From: Psychrobacter sp. Pi2-52
GTDB lineage: Bacteria; Pseudomonadota; Gammaproteobacteria; Pseudomonadales; Moraxellaceae
Assembly (NCBI RefSeq): GCF_904846705.1
Contig: NZ_CAJHBS010000002.1
Location: forward strand, 124,001 to 188,000
Length of the DNA: 64,000 nt
Direction: 5' to 3'
The notes under the pieces: generated by a model
What the model was told of the DNA's origin: nothing
Seen by the model: only the letters and a program-made list of their open reading frames with translations
Databases searched by the model: none
In this document: in pieces, positions 55,313-64,000 of the stretch
Layout: the number at the start of each line of letters is the position of its first letter
How positions within the stretch are numbered: position 1 is the first letter of the stretch
Program-made: the position numbers and the translations under genes

Positions 55313-56569
55313 ATGAGCGTAGAAAATCCATCTGTAGCAACGAGCACAGCAGCAAAAAAAGGTGTGGTTATTATTGGTGCAGGACTGGCAGGCTGGCATG
55401 TCATTGATGCCATTCGTGCCAAAGACACAGAGATTCCAATCACATTAATCACGGCTGATAGTGGCGACCGTTATCACAAGCCGATGTTGACAATGGCAAT
55501 CAGCCAAAACAAACGAGCATCAGATTTGGTACGGGCATCGGGTAGCGAAGCGGCGAACACAGCAGAAGTGACATTGCTAGCTAATACACAAGTGACAGAT
55601 ATTGATCCAGTGAGTCAAACTGTACAGGTGCGCTCTAATGCGCAGTCAGATGACGCACTGACGACTATCGGCTATGAGAAAATGGTACTAGCGATGGGCG
55701 CGCATCCTATATTCCCTAAAAGTCTGCCGCAAGATTTGGTCTGGCATGTCAATCATATCGAGCGTTTTAGTCAGCTACAAGAAAAGCTAGCAGCAGGTAG
55801 TCAGCATGTTGCGATCGTTGGTGCTGGTATGGTGGGTACAGAAATCGCAGAAGACCTACTTAAAGCTGGTCATAAAGTAACGCTCATTGATTTAAATGAT
55901 GCACCGCTTTCACAGATGCTACCAGCCAAAGCAACCGCACGTATTGCCAAAGCAATCGAGTCGCAGGGCATTCAATTCTTAGGTGGTTATCAAGTATCAG
56001 CTGTCGCTCATGCTAATGACGACGACAATAACAATGACAGCGAAGATACCGAGAAACTACGAGTAGACTATGCTCCATTATCATCGGATGCAGATAGTAC
56101 TGATACTCAGCCGCTCGAACCACTGATTGTAGATCATGTGATTGCCAGTACAGGTCTGACAGTCGATGAGCAATTACCTGCTGCGGCTGGTGTAGAATTC
56201 GATCGTCGTACGGGTATCGTGGTGGATGCAGCAACGTTGCGTACCAATGCAGCGAATATCTATGCCATCGGTGACTGTATGTCTATCAACGGGGTTGCTT
56301 GTCGTTATGTTGCGCCATTACGCGCGCAGGCTACGACTATCGCTGATGATATCTTAGGTCATGAGCATAGTGGCTATGATCATAAACCACCAATGATTCG
56401 CCTAAAAAATAAAGCCATCTCTGTGATGGTGACGGGTGTACCGCAAGCAGCGGGTAATTGGCAAGTAAAGACTGAAAGCGATGATGAGCTAATCATGGAT
56501 TTGCTCGATGATAATGAAGCCGTTAGCGCAACAGTAACGATTAAAGCGCCTGTAGTTCCTAAAGCATAA
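55313..56569 (+). CDS. FAD-dependent oxidoreductase, rubredoxin-NAD+ reductase-like
   Basis: A 418-residue flavoprotein. VVIIGAGLAGWHVIDAIR is the FAD dinucleotide motif and HVAIVGAGMVGTEIAEDLLKAGHKV the NAD motif; NIYAIGDC is the second FAD contact. This layout fits rubredoxin reductases, which pass electrons from NAD(P)H to rubredoxin. An insert at about residues 237-270, rich in Asp, Asn and Ser, interrupts the domain in the region of the NAD fold. No rubredoxin gene is in the window. The C-terminal domain is short and of the usual type. Confidence 0.85.
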   Translation: MSVENPSVATSTAAKKGVVIIGAGLAGWHVIDAIRAKDTEIPITLITADSGDRYHKPMLTMAISQNKRASDLVRASGSEAANTAEVTLLANTQVTDIDPVSQTVQVRSNAQSDDALTTIGYEKMVLAMGAHPIFPKSLPQDLVWHVNHIERFSQLQEKLAAGSQHVAIVGAGMVGTEIAEDLLKAGHKVTLIDLNDAPLSQMLPAKATARIAKAIESQGIQFLGGYQVSAVAHANDDDNNNDSEDTEKLRVDYAPLSSDADSTDTQPLEPLIVDHVIASTGLTVDEQLPAAAGVEFDRRTGIVVDAATLRTNAANIYAIGDCMSINGVACRYVAPLRAQATTIADDILGHEHSGYDHKPPMIRLKNKAISVMVTGVPQAAGNWQVKTESDDELIMDLLDDNEAVSATVTIKAPVVPKA

Positions 56570-56940
56570 TGGTTGCAATACCGTCTTTTGAAAAACTAAT
56601 AAAAGCACAGTATTTATAAGTAATGTCCTTTATTAGATTCCTTTCAATAAGATTCAGTTAAAAGACAATATTGATGATCGAGCCAGCCCATTCTTTATGA
56701 TGTGGCTGGCTTTTTTGTGTCAAATATTTGCCATGATTCTATGCTACCTTTTACTAAGTAGAAAGGCAGACTATCTAATTAAATGATACATACTGTATTG
56801 ATATTGTTGACAGGCTTTCATTGATGGCGTTATAGTAGCTGAATGCTATATAAGACCTGCCCAAGGAAGAAGGTTTGCACGCAGGCTATTAATAAGTGCT
56901 ATTTATAAATAATATAAAAAGTAAAACGAAAGGACTCGTT
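56570..56940 (+). other. Gap before the leucine-catabolic cluster
   Basis: A 371-base gap with the terminator of the flavoprotein gene at 56680 and the presumed promoter of the acyl-CoA synthetase gene. No clear operator was recognised. Confidence 0.45.
56680..56717 (+). terminator. Terminator of the rubredoxin-reductase-like gene
   Basis: AGCCAGCC pairs with GGCTGGCT around a 15-base loop, followed by a T-run. Confidence 0.85.
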
Positions 56941-58716
56941 ATGACTCAAACTCCTGATTTCGATTCGACTCGCGTTGACTTCGATACTATTTTAAACAAC
57001 ATTCCTAGTATCAATATGGGCGCACGCTCAGCCAATGCACCACTTACTCAAAGCTATGATAAAGGTCCTGATGTACCGCTGATTGAAGCGACAATTGGTG
57101 ACTTTTTTGATGCTATTGTCTCCAAATATCCTGAGCGCGAAGCACTGGTCGTCCGTCATCAAAATATCCGCTGGACATATCGTGAGCTACAGCAGCAAGT
57201 GAATCAGCTAGCCAGTAGTATGATTGAGATGGGACTAGAAATTGGCGATCGTATCGGTATTTGGTCACACAACAATGCTGAATGGTTGCTCATGCAATTG
57301 GCTACAGCAAAAGTCGGCGTTATCCTCGTTAATATCAATCCTGCCTACCGCACCTTTGAGTTGCAATATGCCTTAAATAAACTGGGCTGTTCAGCGCTCG
57401 TACTGATGCGTCATTTCAAAACCAGTGACTACGCCAGTTTAATCCGTGAGCTATGTCCTGAGATTTACCATAAAGACTACACTCAGCTTGATTTGGTCGA
57501 GATTCCAACGATTGAACGTATCATTTGGATTGATGAGCCAGAGTCGGACGAGACATTCGGCTTTATGCAAAAATTCTCTGCGTGGATGAGCGAGGGCGAT
57601 GCTAACGATCCACGTGTTGCCGAGCGCCAAGCTCAGCTTAAAAACACTGATGCGATCAATGTACAGTTTACTAGTGGTACAACTGGTACACCAAAAGGTG
57701 CCACCCTAAGCCATCGTAACATCCTTAACAATGGCTACTTCATCGGTGAGGCCATGAACCTTACTGAAGAGGATAGGCTGTGTATTCCAGTACCCTTGTA
57801 TCATTGTTTTGGTATGGTACTCGGCAATCTAGCGATTCTCACACATGGCGGTTGTATCGTATATCCAAACGATGGCTTCGAGCCATTGACCGTATTACAA
57901 GCAGTCGAAGAAGAAAAGTGTACAGGTCTGCACGGCGTGCCAACGATGTTTATCGCAGAGCTTGACCATCCTGAATTTAAAGACTTTGATTTATCTACCT
58001 TACGTACTGGCATCATGGCTGGCTCTAGCTGTCCGATTGAAGTCATGCGCCGTGTCATCGATAAGATGCATATGAGCGAAGTCACTATTGCCTATGGTAT
58101 GACAGAGACCAGTCCCGTATCTTGCCAGACCAATGAGCACACGCCACTTGATAAACAAGTATCAACCGTGGGACTGGTACAGCCTGCGCTTGAGGTCAAA
58201 GTCGTCGATACAGAAACAGGTGAAATTGTCCCGCTGGGTGAGACAGGTGAGTTGCTTACACGAGGCTATTCAGTGATGAAAGGCTATTGGGGCAGCCGCT
58301 TTAAAACGCGTGAAGCCATCCAAGATGGTTGGATGCATACGGGTGACTTGGCCACAATGGATGAAGACGGCTATGTCAAAATTGTCGGCCGTAGTAAAGA
58401 TATGGTGATTCGCGGCGGCGAAAATATCTATCCGGTAGAAATTGAAAATTACCTCTATCGTCATCCAAAGATTCGTGATGTGCAAATTGTGGGTATACCA
58501 GATGAGCGTTATGGTGAAGTACTTGCGGCGTGGATTATTCCAAAAGAACCTGGCTGCTTGACTGAACAGGAAGTACGCGAGTTCTGTAGCGAGCATATCG
58601 CTCATTATAAAGTGCCGACTTACTATCGCTTTGTGACTGAATATCCAATGACCATCACTGGTAAAATTCAAAAATATAAAATCATTGAGCAAATGAAAGA
58701 AGAGCTGGGTTTGTAG
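56941..58716 (+). CDS. AMP-binding acyl-CoA synthetase
   Basis: A 591-residue ANL-superfamily enzyme that activates a carboxylic acid with ATP and CoA. The P-loop-like motif is [29 protein letters not shown] is the acyl-adenylate motif, [34 protein letters not shown] the hinge, and the catalytic Lys lies in [11 protein letters not shown]. In leucine/isovalerate clusters of related bacteria this gene stands beside liuB, so isovalerate or a similar branched acid is a likely substrate. The start MTQTPDFDS has AAAGGA upstream; a longer frame adds 15 residues with no support. Confidence 0.92.
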   Translation: MTQTPDFDSTRVDFDTILNNIPSINMGARSANAPLTQSYDKGPDVPLIEATIGDFFDAIVSKYPEREALVVRHQNIRWTYRELQQQVNQLASSMIEMGLEIGDRIGIWSHNNAEWLLMQLATAKVGVILVNINPAYRTFELQYALNKLGCSALVLMRHFKTSDYASLIRELCPEIYHKDYTQLDLVEIPTIERIIWIDEPESDETFGFMQKFSAWMSEGDANDPRVAERQAQLKNTDAINVQFTSGTTGTPKGATLSHRNILNNGYFIGEAMNLTEEDRLCIPVPLYHCFGMVLGNLAILTHGGCIVYPNDGFEPLTVLQAVEEEKCTGLHGVPTMFIAELDHPEFKDFDLSTLRTGIMAGSSCPIEVMRRVIDKMHMSEVTIAYGMTETSPVSCQTNEHTPLDKQVSTVGLVQPALEVKVVDTETGEIVPLGETGELLTRGYSVMKGYWGSRFKTREAIQDGWMHTGDLATMDEDGYVKIVGRSKDMVIRGGENIYPVEIENYLYRHPKIRDVQIVGIPDERYGEVLAAWIIPKEPGCLTEQEVREFCSEHIAHYKVPTYYRFVTEYPMTITGKIQKYKIIEQMKEELGL

Positions 58717-58776
58717 TAAGCTTACTTATCTGCTCTAAAAAACAAAAGACTAACTATATTCATTTCACTATAAAAG

Positions 58777-58864
58777 TATTACAGCGTTAACCTCGCTTGA
58801 AGTATCACACATACATCTGCACTCGGTTGCCTTGTACTACTTTTAAATTGAATCGACTATATGT
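58777..58864 (+). repeat. Intergenic repeat copy R2
   Basis: An 88-base copy of the same element as R1, here 60 bases after the acyl-CoA synthetase stop. It is in the same orientation as the genes and ends 92 bases before the liuB start. TTGTAC and ACTATA are separated by 18 bases, which could act as a promoter. Confidence 0.85.
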
Positions 58865-58956
58865 GAGCAACGCTTAAAAATAGTACTTAGTATGATTTAT
58901 ATAAAAAGCTACTCACATCTACGTATCTATCTATGTATAAGAAAAAAAGGGATATC

Positions 58957-60567
58957 ATGAGCGCTATCATAACCAGTAAACTGAGTCCAAACTCAAGCGA
59001 TTTTCAGAAAAACAGTGCCGCGATGCAAGAGATAGTCGATGACCTGTATGTACACTTGCGTAAAGTTGCCCAAGGTGGCTCAGAGCGCGCACGAGCCAAG
59101 CATCTAGCGCGTGGCAAACTCTTGCCTCGTGAGCGTGTCGAGCGTTTATTGGATGTGGGTACGCCGTTCCTAGAAGTGGCGCCGATGGCCGCACATGATA
59201 TGTATGGCGAAGAGATTCCAGCGGCTGGGGTGATTGCCGGTATCGGTCGTATCAATGGCGTTGAGTGCATGATTGTCTGTAACGATGCCACGGTAAAAGG
59301 CGGCACGTACTACCCAATGACGGTCAAAAAACACCTACGAGCTCAAGAGATTGCGCAAGAAAACCATCTACCATGCGTTTATCTGGTTGATTCAGGTGGG
59401 GCTAATTTACCGAACCAAGATGATGTATTCCCTGATAAAGAGCATTTCGGCCGTATCTTCTTTAACCAAGCCAATCTGAGTGCGGCAGGTATTCCACAGA
59501 TTGCTGTGGTTATGGGCAGCTGTACGGCTGGCGGTGCTTATGTGCCTGCCATGAGCGATGAATCTATTATCGTCAAAGAACAAGGCACTATCTTTTTGGG
59601 TGGTCCGCCACTAGTCAAAGCAGCAACTGGTGAAGAGGTCACGGCAGAAGACTTGGGTGGTGGCGATGTACATACCCGACTGTCAGGTGTAGTCGATCAT
59701 CTAGCGCAGAATGATACCCACGCGTTATCGATTGCCCGTAATATCGTCAGTCACCTAAATCGCCCTGCAAAAAATATTCCTAATCAAATCACACCGCGTC
59801 CGCCACGTTACGATGCCAAAGAACTCTATGGTGTGATTCCAACGGACAAGCGCAAGCCATTTGATATCAGAGAAATCATCGCGCGTATCGTCGATGACAG
59901 TGCTTTTGATGAATTCAAATCACGCTTTGGTACGACGTTGGTTTGTGGATTTGCTCATATCGAAGGGATGCCTGTTGGTATTATTGCCAATAACGGTATC
60001 TTGTTCAGTGAGTCAGCGCAAAAAGGTACGCACTTCATCGAGCTGTGCTGTAAGCGCAAAATTCCATTAGTGTTCCTGCAGAACATTACTGGCTTTATGG
60101 TGGGTCGTAAATACGAGAACGAAGGGATCGCTCGTCATGGCGCCAAAATGGTAATGGCTGTGGCCAATGCAAAAGTGCCAAAATTTACCGTTATCGTCGG
60201 TGGTTCGTTCGGCGCTGGTAACTACGGTATGTGTGGTCGCGCTTACAGCCCGCGTTTCTTATGGATGTGGCCAAATGCGCGTATCTCTGTCATGGGCGGC
60301 GAGCAAGCAGCATCAGTACTGGCAACGGTCAAACGTGATAACTTTGATCGCAAGGGCGAGACGTGGAGTGATGAAGACGAAGCAGCATTTAAAGCGCCGA
60401 TTCGTGAAATGTATGAAGAGCAAGGTCATCCGTATTATGCTACCGCACGTATGTGGGATGACGGCGTAATTGATCCTGCTGATACCCGTAATGTATTGGC
60501 GTTAGGGCTGAGCGCTGCATATAACGCGCCGATTGAAGAGACAAAATTTGGTGTCTTTAGAATGTAA
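58957..60567 (+). CDS. liuB: Methylcrotonoyl-CoA carboxylase beta subunit (carboxyltransferase)
   Basis: A 536-residue carboxyltransferase that moves CO2 from biotin to 3-methylcrotonoyl-CoA in leucine breakdown. The N-terminal domain has [44 protein letters not shown] and [17 protein letters not shown]. The C-terminal domain has [57 protein letters not shown] with the two oxyanion-hole glycine loops. The start MSAIITSK has AAGGG upstream. It works with the biotin subunit LiuD, encoded two genes downstream. Confidence 0.95.
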   Translation: MSAIITSKLSPNSSDFQKNSAAMQEIVDDLYVHLRKVAQGGSERARAKHLARGKLLPRERVERLLDVGTPFLEVAPMAAHDMYGEEIPAAGVIAGIGRINGVECMIVCNDATVKGGTYYPMTVKKHLRAQEIAQENHLPCVYLVDSGGANLPNQDDVFPDKEHFGRIFFNQANLSAAGIPQIAVVMGSCTAGGAYVPAMSDESIIVKEQGTIFLGGPPLVKAATGEEVTAEDLGGGDVHTRLSGVVDHLAQNDTHALSIARNIVSHLNRPAKNIPNQITPRPPRYDAKELYGVIPTDKRKPFDIREIIARIVDDSAFDEFKSRFGTTLVCGFAHIEGMPVGIIANNGILFSESAQKGTHFIELCCKRKIPLVFLQNITGFMVGRKYENEGIARHGAKMVMAVANAKVPKFTVIVGGSFGAGNYGMCGRAYSPRFLWMWPNARISVMGGEQAASVLATVKRDNFDRKGETWSDEDEAAFKAPIREMYEEQGHPYYATARMWDDGVIDPADTRNVLALGLSAAYNAPIEETKFGVFRM

Positions 60568-60596
60568 GCGTTCTAAGGTCCCCTCATAATAAACGA

Positions 60597-60689
60597 CTAC
60601 TGTGTTAACCTCATTTGAAGGATGATTTGTACATCTACGCTTAGTCTCTGCACTTGGTTTCCTTGTATTAACATTATTATGGATTGACC
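60597..60689 (+). repeat. Diverged intergenic repeat copy R3
   Basis: A weaker copy of the R1/R2 element 30 bases after the liuB stop, sharing GTTAACCTC, TTGA, ACATCTAC, CACTTGG, CCTTGTA and a final GATTGACC. A few bases are inserted in the centre. It has the same orientation as the other copies. Confidence 0.6.
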
Positions 60690-60732
60690 AAGAGTTTGTT
60701 TGAGTATTTACATAAAAAATATAGAGAAAGTT

Positions 60733-61542
60733 ATGCAAAAAGACAGTAATAAAAATTATAAAAGCCTACTGGTTAACGTCGAGCAGCACGTGGCGACAGT
60801 GACGTTAAGTCGTCCTGAGATACGTAATGCCTTTAACGATGAAATGATTGCTGAGCTAACCGATGCATTCAGTACGCTTGGTGCTAATGATAATGTACGT
60901 GTCATTGTACTAGCAGCAGCTGGCAAGGCATTTTGCGCAGGTGCTGACCTTAATTGGATGCGTGCCATGGCGGATTATAGCTATGAAGAGAATCTAGCGG
61001 ATGCTGATAAGTTGGCGCAAATGCTTAAGACTATTTATGAATGTCCCAAGCCAACAGTTGCGGCTATTCAAGGCGATGTTTATGCAGGCGGCATGGGCCT
61101 GGTCGCTGCTTGCGACGTAGCCATTGCGGTCAAAATTGCTAATTTTTGCCTGAGTGAAGTGCGGTTAGGGTTGGCCCCTGCCACTATCAGTCCTTATGTT
61201 ATCCGAGCGCTAGGTGCTAGAGCGTCGCAGCGTTATTTTTTAAGTGCTGAAGTATTTGATGCTAAAAAGGCGCGTCAGCTTGGCTTTATCCATGAGCGTG
61301 TTAGCGAAGAGTGGCTAGGCGATGAAGTGGCTGCGTTCTGTAACAAGGTCGTCAGAAACAGCCCTGATGCAGTTAAGACCTGCAAGCAGCTATTACACGA
61401 TGTCGCTGGTGCACCTATTACAGATGAGCTGATTGCTGACACGGTCAAAGGTATCGCTGATATCCGCTCATCAAAGCAAGGCCGTGAGGGGGTACAAGCA
61501 TTTTTGCAAAAGCGTAAACCTGATTGGCTAATGGCAGACTAA
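60733..61542 (+). CDS. liuC: Methylglutaconyl-CoA hydratase (enoyl-CoA hydratase family)
   Basis: A 269-residue crotonase-fold enzyme. VATVTLSRPEIRNAFNDEMI and the oxyanion motif AGKAFCAGADLNWM are the N-terminal signatures. KPTVAAIQGDVYAGGMGLVAACDVAIA is the second oxyanion segment and LGLAPATISPYVIRALGARASQRYFL is the region that distinguishes LiuC. It adds water to 3-methylglutaconyl-CoA to give HMG-CoA. The start MQKDSNKN has AGAGAAAG upstream; a longer TTG frame adds 11 residues. Confidence 0.92.
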   Translation: MQKDSNKNYKSLLVNVEQHVATVTLSRPEIRNAFNDEMIAELTDAFSTLGANDNVRVIVLAAAGKAFCAGADLNWMRAMADYSYEENLADADKLAQMLKTIYECPKPTVAAIQGDVYAGGMGLVAACDVAIAVKIANFCLSEVRLGLAPATISPYVIRALGARASQRYFLSAEVFDAKKARQLGFIHERVSEEWLGDEVAAFCNKVVRNSPDAVKTCKQLLHDVAGAPITDELIADTVKGIADIRSSKQGREGVQAFLQKRKPDWLMAD

Positions 61543-61619
61543 CTAGTAGTAGAACAATGATAGGCAAATGGGTAAATAGACAAGACGTCAAATAATAACG
61601 ACAAGACACAGGGATAGTT

Positions 61620-63731
61620 ATGTTTTCTAAAATTCTAATCGCCAACCGTGGTGAAATTGCTTGCCGAGTGGCTGCGACTGCTAAGCGTCTTGGCGTCAGT
61701 ACCGTTGCTGTTTATTCTGATGCGGATCGTGAGGCCAAGCATGTGGCTGTCTGTGATGAGGCCATCTATTTAGGCGGTTCGGCACCGAAAGACAGTTATC
61801 TAAAGGGCGATGCCATTATTGCTATCGCTAAGCAGACGGGCGTCCAAGCAATCCATCCAGGGTATGGGTTTTTAAGTGAGAACGCAGACTTTGCACAGGC
61901 TTGCCAAGATGCTGGTCTAGTATTTATCGGTCCATCGGCGGAAGCTATCCGTGCCATGGGCGGCAAGTCTGAGTCTAAGCGCTTAATGGAATCGGCTGGT
62001 GTGCCGCTGATACCAGGCTATCATGGTGATAACCAAGATGCACAGTTTTTGCAGCAGCAGGCAGATAGTATTGGCTATCCTGTCTTGATTAAAGCCAGTG
62101 CAGGTGGCGGCGGTAAAGGCATGCGTATCGTTGAAAAAAGCAGCGATTTTATTGACCTGTTAGACTCATGTCGCCGTGAAGCGATTACCAGTTTTGGCAA
62201 TGATCAAGTATTGGTCGAAAAGTATGCGCTAAAACCACGTCATATCGAAATCCAAGTATTTGGCGATACGCACGGTAATTATGTGCATCTGTTTGAGCGT
62301 GATTGCTCAGTACAGCGTCGCCATCAAAAAGTACTAGAAGAAGCGCCTGCACCAGGTATTGATACTGCCATGCGTGAAGCGATGGGTACAGCGGCAATCG
62401 AAGCAGCACGTGCGGTCGATTACGTTGGTGCAGGTACGGTTGAATTCATCGTTGAGCAGCGTGAAGACTCTATGAATTTTTATTTCATGGAAATGAACAC
62501 GCGCTTGCAAGTTGAGCATCCAGTTAGTGAAGCGATTACTGGTGTCGATTTGGTCGAGTGGCAGCTGTTGGTTGCTGCGGGTCAGCCATTGCCAAAAACG
62601 CAAAATGATCTGGCTATCAACGGTCATGCAATTGAGGCGCGTATCTGTGCCGAAAACCCTGACAATAATTTCTTACCAGCGACAGGGACGTTATTCACTT
62701 ATCAAAAGCCTGAGCACAGTACCTTTGTCATTGATAAAAACGGCACTGATGTGCGTATCGATGATGGCGTACGTGAGGGTGATGTGATCAGTCCTTTTTA
62801 CGACTCTATGATTGCCAAGCTTATCGTCCATGCTCCTACGCGCGAGCAAGCGTTGGCGAGACTTGATCGTGCATTGGCACAGACGCGTATCGTTGGTCTG
62901 CCAAACAACGTGGCATTTTTGCGTTATATTTTAAATACCGATTCATTTAGCAAAGCCAATCTCGATACGGCATTGATAGAGCGTGAGCAGGATAAGCTTT
63001 TTGACCAACATCCGCTTGGATTATCGACGCTTGTGGTGACTGCTATTGCCCAGCAGCTTGCGAGTGAAGCAAACATGCAAAGCTCAGATCCGTTTAGCAA
63101 GCCAACGGGTTTCCGTGCTTATAGCGATTATACTCGTTCATTTAGCTTGGTTTATGATGAGCAGGCCTACAATGCTCGCATCAGTAATTGGCATAATGTG
63201 AGTGGTGTTGATAGCAAAAAAGGCGGCGATAATCTCAGTAGTTTTACGCTCATCATTGGTAAAGAAATCGCGAATACGCAGGATGATAGCAATATCAATG
63301 TAGCTGCTCAGACCGAAACGGTTTACGAAGGTGAGGTCAATTATGATAGCAGTGACGCGCACAATCATACTTTATGGTTAGAGGGTGCACGTATCAGTGC
63401 CCAAAGCTGGGTGAATAACGAGACGGTCTACGTATTCACAGATAGCGGACGTGATGAAATTACGCTTGTCGACGTAATGGCACATGTGGGCGAAGACACA
63501 GCAGCGGTCGGCAGTTTGAAGTCGCCAATGCCAGGACAAGTGGTTGCATTCAAAGTAGCTGTTGGCGATACTGTGAAAAAAGGCGAACCACTTGCCGTCA
63601 TCGAAGCCATGAAAATTGAACACACGATTACCGCACCGACAGATGGTGTGGTAGCAGAGCTATTATTTGCAGCAGGTGATTTGGTCGCTGATGGTGATGA
63701 GCTATTGCGAATCGATAGTGAAAAAGCATAG
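61620..63731 (+). CDS. liuD: Methylcrotonoyl-CoA carboxylase alpha subunit (biotin carboxylase/BCCP)
   Basis: A 703-residue biotin subunit. MFSKILIANRGEIACRVAATAKRLG is the biotin-carboxylase start. ATP-grasp blocks KASAGGGGKGMRIVEKSSD, HGNYVHLFERDCSVQRRHQKVLEEAPAP and FYFMEMNTRLQVEHPVSEAITGVDLVEWQL follow. A linker of about 120 residues leads to the biotinyl domain with SPMPGQVVAFKV and the biotin Lys665 in EAMKIEHT. The linker contains a polar insert (KKGGDNLSSF, DDSNINVAAQTET). AGGGA lies upstream of the ATG. It pairs with LiuB. Confidence 0.95.
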   Translation: MFSKILIANRGEIACRVAATAKRLGVSTVAVYSDADREAKHVAVCDEAIYLGGSAPKDSYLKGDAIIAIAKQTGVQAIHPGYGFLSENADFAQACQDAGLVFIGPSAEAIRAMGGKSESKRLMESAGVPLIPGYHGDNQDAQFLQQQADSIGYPVLIKASAGGGGKGMRIVEKSSDFIDLLDSCRREAITSFGNDQVLVEKYALKPRHIEIQVFGDTHGNYVHLFERDCSVQRRHQKVLEEAPAPGIDTAMREAMGTAAIEAARAVDYVGAGTVEFIVEQREDSMNFYFMEMNTRLQVEHPVSEAITGVDLVEWQLLVAAGQPLPKTQNDLAINGHAIEARICAENPDNNFLPATGTLFTYQKPEHSTFVIDKNGTDVRIDDGVREGDVISPFYDSMIAKLIVHAPTREQALARLDRALAQTRIVGLPNNVAFLRYILNTDSFSKANLDTALIEREQDKLFDQHPLGLSTLVVTAIAQQLASEANMQSSDPFSKPTGFRAYSDYTRSFSLVYDEQAYNARISNWHNVSGVDSKKGGDNLSSFTLIIGKEIANTQDDSNINVAAQTETVYEGEVNYDSSDAHNHTLWLEGARISAQSWVNNETVYVFTDSGRDEITLVDVMAHVGEDTAAVGSLKSPMPGQVVAFKVAVGDTVKKGEPLAVIEAMKIEHTITAPTDGVVAELLFAAGDLVADGDELLRIDSEKA

Positions 63732-63790
63732 CTGACGTAGCTTAATAAAAAAGCCTCATCAAAGCGCAAATAACAAAAAGGACGACAAGT

Positions 63791-64000
63791 ATGAGCCATT
63801 CGTATCCAAGCCATGTCAGCATTGTTGATGTCAGTCCACGTGATGGACTACAAAACGAATCCATGACGGTACCGACTGAGGTTAAGCAAGCGCTTATCAA
63901 TGACTTGATTGCGGCGGGTGTCAAAAAGCTGGAAGCGACCAGTTTTGTCTCGCCAAAGTGGGTGCCACAAATGGGCGATAATAGCGCGCTACTTGACGCG
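63791..64000 (+). CDS. liuE: Hydroxymethylglutaryl-CoA lyase, 3' end cut
   Basis: The first 70 residues are present: SIVDVSPRDGLQNESMTVPT, with the metal-binding Asp-Arg-Asp pattern of the HMG-CoA lyase/isopropylmalate-synthase family, and KKLEATSFVSPKWVPQMGDN, the family second block. The enzyme splits HMG-CoA into acetyl-CoA and acetoacetate. AAGGAC lies upstream. The rest lies past the window edge. Gene order liuB-liuC-liuD-liuE matches known leucine-catabolic clusters. Confidence 0.92.
   Translation, partial: MSHSYPSHVSIVDVSPRDGLQNESMTVPTEVKQALINDLIAAGVKKLEATSFVSPKWVPQMGDNSALLDA

Noticed and set aside
58270..58692. 140-codon minus-strand frame inside the acyl-CoA synthetase
   Set aside because: It is antisense to a conserved domain and has no independent support.
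1..64000. CRISPR array or prophage
   Set aside because: No set of regularly spaced repeats and no phage structural, integrase or lysis genes were seen.

Overview
The window looks like a chromosomal segment of a Psychrobacter-type gammaproteobacterium (Moraxellaceae). The pointers are moderate GC content, the style of the protein sequences (Asp/Asn/Ser/Thr-rich inserts, Moraxellaceae-like OmpA-family proteins), two unrelated NADP isocitrate dehydrogenases side by side, and a gene content dominated by amino-acid uptake and catabolism with no sugar transporters. This assignment is inferred from gene content; no 16S gene is present. I see no tRNA, rRNA, CRISPR array or prophage.

Layout. 1-8.6 kb: housekeeping genes (a cut AI-2E/PerM-family permease, pdxB, epmA, an NAD(P)-binding reductase, a yaiI-like gene overlapping purK, purE, a metallophosphatase, a rhomboid protease). 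9-12.6 kb: two tandem paralogous membrane-anchored envelope proteins, only the second of which keeps an OmpA domain. 12.6-21.6 kb: nagZ, prc, an FKBP isomerase, an M61 peptidase, a double-DUF305 lipoprotein, rluE. 22-25.7 kb: dimeric and monomeric isocitrate dehydrogenases, tail to tail. 26-30 kb: an orphan terminator with a mini-ORF, a GNAT/COG3146 gene, ubiC, glyA. 30.2-31.1 kb: a complete IS5-family element. 31.4-37.9 kb: alanine-type symporter, gltS, a barnase/barstar-like pair in which the nuclease is fused to a cold-shock domain and a membrane anchor, proA, an acidic lipoprotein. 38.2-44.3 kb: a polar amino-acid ABC importer with three tandem binding-protein genes and a MITE-like insertion ahead of the permeases. 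44.4-50.4 kb: FAH-family hydrolase, phoX behind an array of Pho-box-like repeats, a lipase, hslO. 50.8-54.2 kb: gltIJKL. 54.6-56.6 kb: a DJ-1/PfpI protein and a rubredoxin-reductase-like flavoprotein. 56.9-64 kb: leucine/isovalerate catabolism (acyl-CoA synthetase, liuB, liuC, liuD, start of liuE).

How it works together. Several systems import amino acids (AGCS symporter, GltS, GltIJKL, the three-receptor ABC system), and the liu cluster, glyA and the isocitrate dehydrogenases feed the carbon into central metabolism. Most transcription units end in clear intrinsic terminators, which are listed. The parts most worth a second look are the cold-shock-domain/RNase plus barstar operon, an 88-bp intergenic repeat family found three times in the same orientation as its host genes, the MITE inside the ABC locus, the 11-bp-periodic Pho-box array, and the orphan terminator at 26.2 kb.
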